Part shown: piece after piece, positions 12,013 to 13,755 of the stretch
Layout: each line of letters starts with the position of its first letter
Position numbering within the stretch: position 1 is the first letter of the stretch
Source: an uncultured Clostridia bacterium
GTDB taxonomy: Bacteria; Bacillota; Clostridia; Oscillospirales; Ruminococcaceae
DNA length: 13,755 bases
Direction of reading: 5' to 3'
NCBI GenBank assembly: GCA_946613705.1
Contig: CAMOFU010000033.1
Location: 1 to 13,755 of the forward strand
Translations under genes and position numbers: made by a program
The notes under the pieces: generated by a model
The model's input: the letters and a program-made list of their open reading frames with translations, nothing else
What the model was told of the DNA's origin: nothing
Databases searched by the model: none

Positions 12013-13635
12013 ATGTTAAAAACAAATATTCTGACCCCCGTGTTATCGGGTGTGCTCGCCGTTACCGTTGCAGGCTCGGGTGTTCTGTATGTTCTGGATA
12101 AAAAAGACAGCTCCAAGAGCTCGTCCGAAACCGACGGTAAGGAGAACACTGTTCTTGCCAAAGTCTCGGATAAGATAAATACGACCGCTGCAAAGATCGA
12201 GGAGGCTGTCAAGGGCGAGGCTGACACAGGCTACAGCTGCACCGCCGAGCTGTCGTTCGGCAAGCTGTTTTCCGAAAAGGCAGGCTTTGAGATCGCCCCG
12301 ATCACCTTGAAGACCGATGCCAAGATCAAGGGCAGCAAGAGCGAGACAGACCTTGACCTCAGCTACAACGGCAAGTCGCTGGCTACCGTTTATCTTATCA
12401 ATGACAGCGAGACCGACACAGCGTATCTGAAATGCCCCGAGCTGAACGATGCTTATATCAGCCTCTCGGCAAACGATATACAGAAGCTGGTAGAGGAAAG
12501 CGGCCTCGGCAGCAGACTGCGGACGATATCTCCCAACATCGGTTCGGGCATCGGTGCGGGGATCACTACTATGGCAGCCGCTCAGCAGGCTATGCCCGAT
12601 CTCGATTTCAGCAAGCTTCAAGAAACGCTCAAGAGCCTCGACCTTGAAGCTATCACGAAGGATATCGAAGAGTATATCGACGTTGCAAAGGGCGCTATCC
12701 CCGAGGGGACTCCCAAGGATAACATAACGGGCGAGATCGGCGGGAACAGCTATGAGTATGAGGTAAAGAGCGTTGATGTCACCGTTAAGACGGTCGCTGA
12801 CATAGTTCGCGCTGTGGCTGACAAGGCCAAGGGCGACACTCTCCTGAAGGAACAGCTCGCAAAGTTAGATATCACCGAGGATAAGTACGATCAGCTTATC
12901 GACAGCATTACCAAGAGTATCGACAGCGCGTCCGAAGAGAAGCTCACTCAGAAGCTCTTCACGGCGGATATCTATTCCTACGACGGAAAGACAGTAGGAT
13001 TCAGCGTTGATGTCAACGGGCAGGGCACGATCAAGATGATCGCCATTGACAGTGAGGAGGTCTTCGCTCTTGACATTGCTGCCGATGTCAGCGATCTGAA
13101 AATGACTGTCAACGGCGCGTTCACCAATGATGACGATACCGTAAACGGTTCGATGGCAATGCATATGAGCAACGGCTCGGATGAGGCGTATGACGGCTCG
13201 ATCACCGCAAAGGATCTCAAATCGACCGAGACAGGCTTCACAGGCAGCTTCAAGGCTGAGTTCACAGGCGGCGGACACACGGGTGCGCTTGCAGTCGATT
13301 CGGCAGGCAGTGACGACAAGACCGATCTCAGCGTGAATGTTGACCTCGACGGTGACAGCCTTGTAACGCTGAAGGTCACAGGCGAAAAGACCGATGCCAG
13401 CGATGTTACCGTTCCCGACGGAACGATATACAGCTTCGACGAGGAAGGTCTGAAAGCATTCAAGGAAAGCTGCAAGGTCGATAGCTTTACAGCTCATATC
13501 AAGGATGTTATCGGCGAAGATGCTTTCAACAAGATCGCAAATGGCGGAAGATCGGTATCGGTCGATGATGACAACGACGTCGATGATGACAACGACATAG
13601 AGCAGGGTCTTGCGGATTTTGATCTCAATCTCTGA
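12013..13635 (+). CDS. Membrane-anchored or secreted protein of unknown function with acidic duplicated tail
   Basis: This 540-residue protein has an N-terminal hydrophobic segment (about 8-28, NILTPVLSGVLAVTVAGSG...) after a single lysine. It is followed by DKKDSSKSSSET, so it is a signal anchor or signal peptide. There is no lipobox and no LPxTG sorting signal. The extracellular part alternates helical stretches (about 45-68, 155-230 and 265-305) with long Thr/Asp/Ser-rich beta segments (about 70-150 and 310-470), the latter reminiscent of repetitive beta-sheet lipid-binding or scaffold folds. Only three cysteines are visible (in YSCTAEL, LKCPEL and ESCKVDS). The C-terminus (517-528) repeats VDDDND twice and ends EQGLADFDLNL. 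The protein is strongly acidic. I do not recognise the family with confidence; related orphan exported proteins occur in Ruminococcus-type genomes. A strong promoter, SD and downstream terminator suggest a well-expressed single gene. Confidence 0.85.
   Translation: MLKTNILTPVLSGVLAVTVAGSGVLYVLDKKDSSKSSSETDGKENTVLAKVSDKINTTAAKIEEAVKGEADTGYSCTAELSFGKLFSEKAGFEIAPITLKTDAKIKGSKSETDLDLSYNGKSLATVYLINDSETDTAYLKCPELNDAYISLSANDIQKLVEESGLGSRLRTISPNIGSGIGAGITTMAAAQQAMPDLDFSKLQETLKSLDLEAITKDIEEYIDVAKGAIPEGTPKDNITGEIGGNSYEYEVKSVDVTVKTVADIVRAVADKAKGDTLLKEQLAKLDITEDKYDQLIDSITKSIDSASEEKLTQKLFTADIYSYDGKTVGFSVDVNGQGTIKMIAIDSEEVFALDIAADVSDLKMTVNGAFTNDDDTVNGSMAMHMSNGSDEAYDGSITAKDLKSTETGFTGSFKAEFTGGGHTGALAVDSAGSDDKTDLSVNVDLDGDSLVTLKVTGEKTDASDVTVPDGTIYSFDEEGLKAFKESCKVDSFTAHIKDVIGEDAFNKIANGGRSVSVDDDNDVDDDNDIEQGLADFDLNL
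13561..13596 (+). repeat. Perfect 18-base tandem duplication in the coding sequence
   Basis: GTCGATGATGACAACGAC occurs twice back to back (13561-13578 and 13579-13596), in frame, encoding VDDDND twice. Perfect identity at synonymous positions points to a recent duplication or slippage event. Confidence 0.95.
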
Positions 13636-13688
13636 GACATCTGCTGACAGATCGTCCGATCGGAAAAGTGAATAGTTAACGATAAACT

Positions 13689-13724
13689 AAAGCGGCGGGA
13701 GTTCAAAAAGCTCCTGCCGCTTTT
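13689..13724 (+). terminator. Rho-independent terminator of the surface protein gene
   Basis: AAAGCGGCGGGAG (13689-13701) pairs with CTCCTGCCGCTTT (13711-13723) through a 9-base loop, a 13-pair stem with one G-U pair followed by T. It lies 53 bases after the stop. The A-rich 5' flank could also let it act on the opposite strand. A second small stem, TGTGC-6-GCACA, follows near the window end. Confidence 0.8.
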
Positions 13725-13755
13725 GAGCTGTGTGCCTTGCAGCACATAGTGCCTT

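Noticed and set aside
13555..13635. Dockerin or EF-hand in the Asp-rich tail of the exported protein
   Set aside because: The Asp/Asn repeats lack the DxNxDGxxxxxD loop and the paired helices of dockerins. It is only an acidic duplicated stretch.
13655..13664. TCCGATCGGA palindrome after the surface protein gene as a regulatory site
   Set aside because: A single 10-base palindrome downstream of a gene, with no neighbouring promoter, is easily due to chance.

Overview
The window looks like chromosome from a spore-lineage member of the Bacillota, probably a Ruminococcus-like member of the Oscillospiraceae. I infer this from purine-rich Shine-Dalgarno (SD) sequences before almost every gene, sigma-A type promoters, rho-independent terminators, moderately GC-rich coding DNA, a PcrA helicase with a clostridial-style insertion, and a PdaA-like spore-cortex deacetylase with a sigma-G-like promoter. 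No mobile element, CRISPR array, tRNA or rRNA was seen.

Left part (1-1763, minus strand). The first 26 codons of a probable alpha/beta-hydrolase run off the left edge, behind a good promoter. Upstream of it lies a two-gene unit: a 75-residue DUF3343 protein (putative Se/S carrier family) and a cysteine-desulfurase-like class V aminotransferase. The unit has its own promoter. The two genes are separated by a strong hairpin that sits between an SD sequence and the aminotransferase start codon. A GC-rich terminator isolates the unit from the next operon.

Middle left (1767-5321, minus strand). Two overlapping genes encode the halves of a heterodimeric ABC exporter. One half lacks the catalytic glutamate and the switch histidine. 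The other carries the altered LSQGQ signature. Together they give one degenerate and one competent ATP site.

Middle (5385-7989). A PAP2-family membrane phosphatase (plus strand) is divergent from the exporter and shares a bidirectional terminator with a convergent esterase. Upstream of the esterase, on the same strand, is a VanY/M15-type peptidase lipoprotein.

Right part (8111-13755). pcrA (plus) converges, with only 4 bases between stop codons, on the PdaA-like lipoprotein deacetylase (minus). Divergent from that are a small unrecognised protein and a 540-residue membrane-anchored or exported protein with an acidic, internally duplicated tail, followed by a terminator.

The common theme is the cell envelope: peptidoglycan peptidase, de-N-acetylase, lipid phosphatase, exporter and a surface protein, with one DNA repair helicase and one sulfur/selenium-type unit. 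I see no clear multi-gene system that is wholly new. The observations most worth checking are the hairpin between SD and start codon (1338-1406), the peptidase lacking its expected glutamate, the sigma-G-like promoter, and the orphan exported protein.
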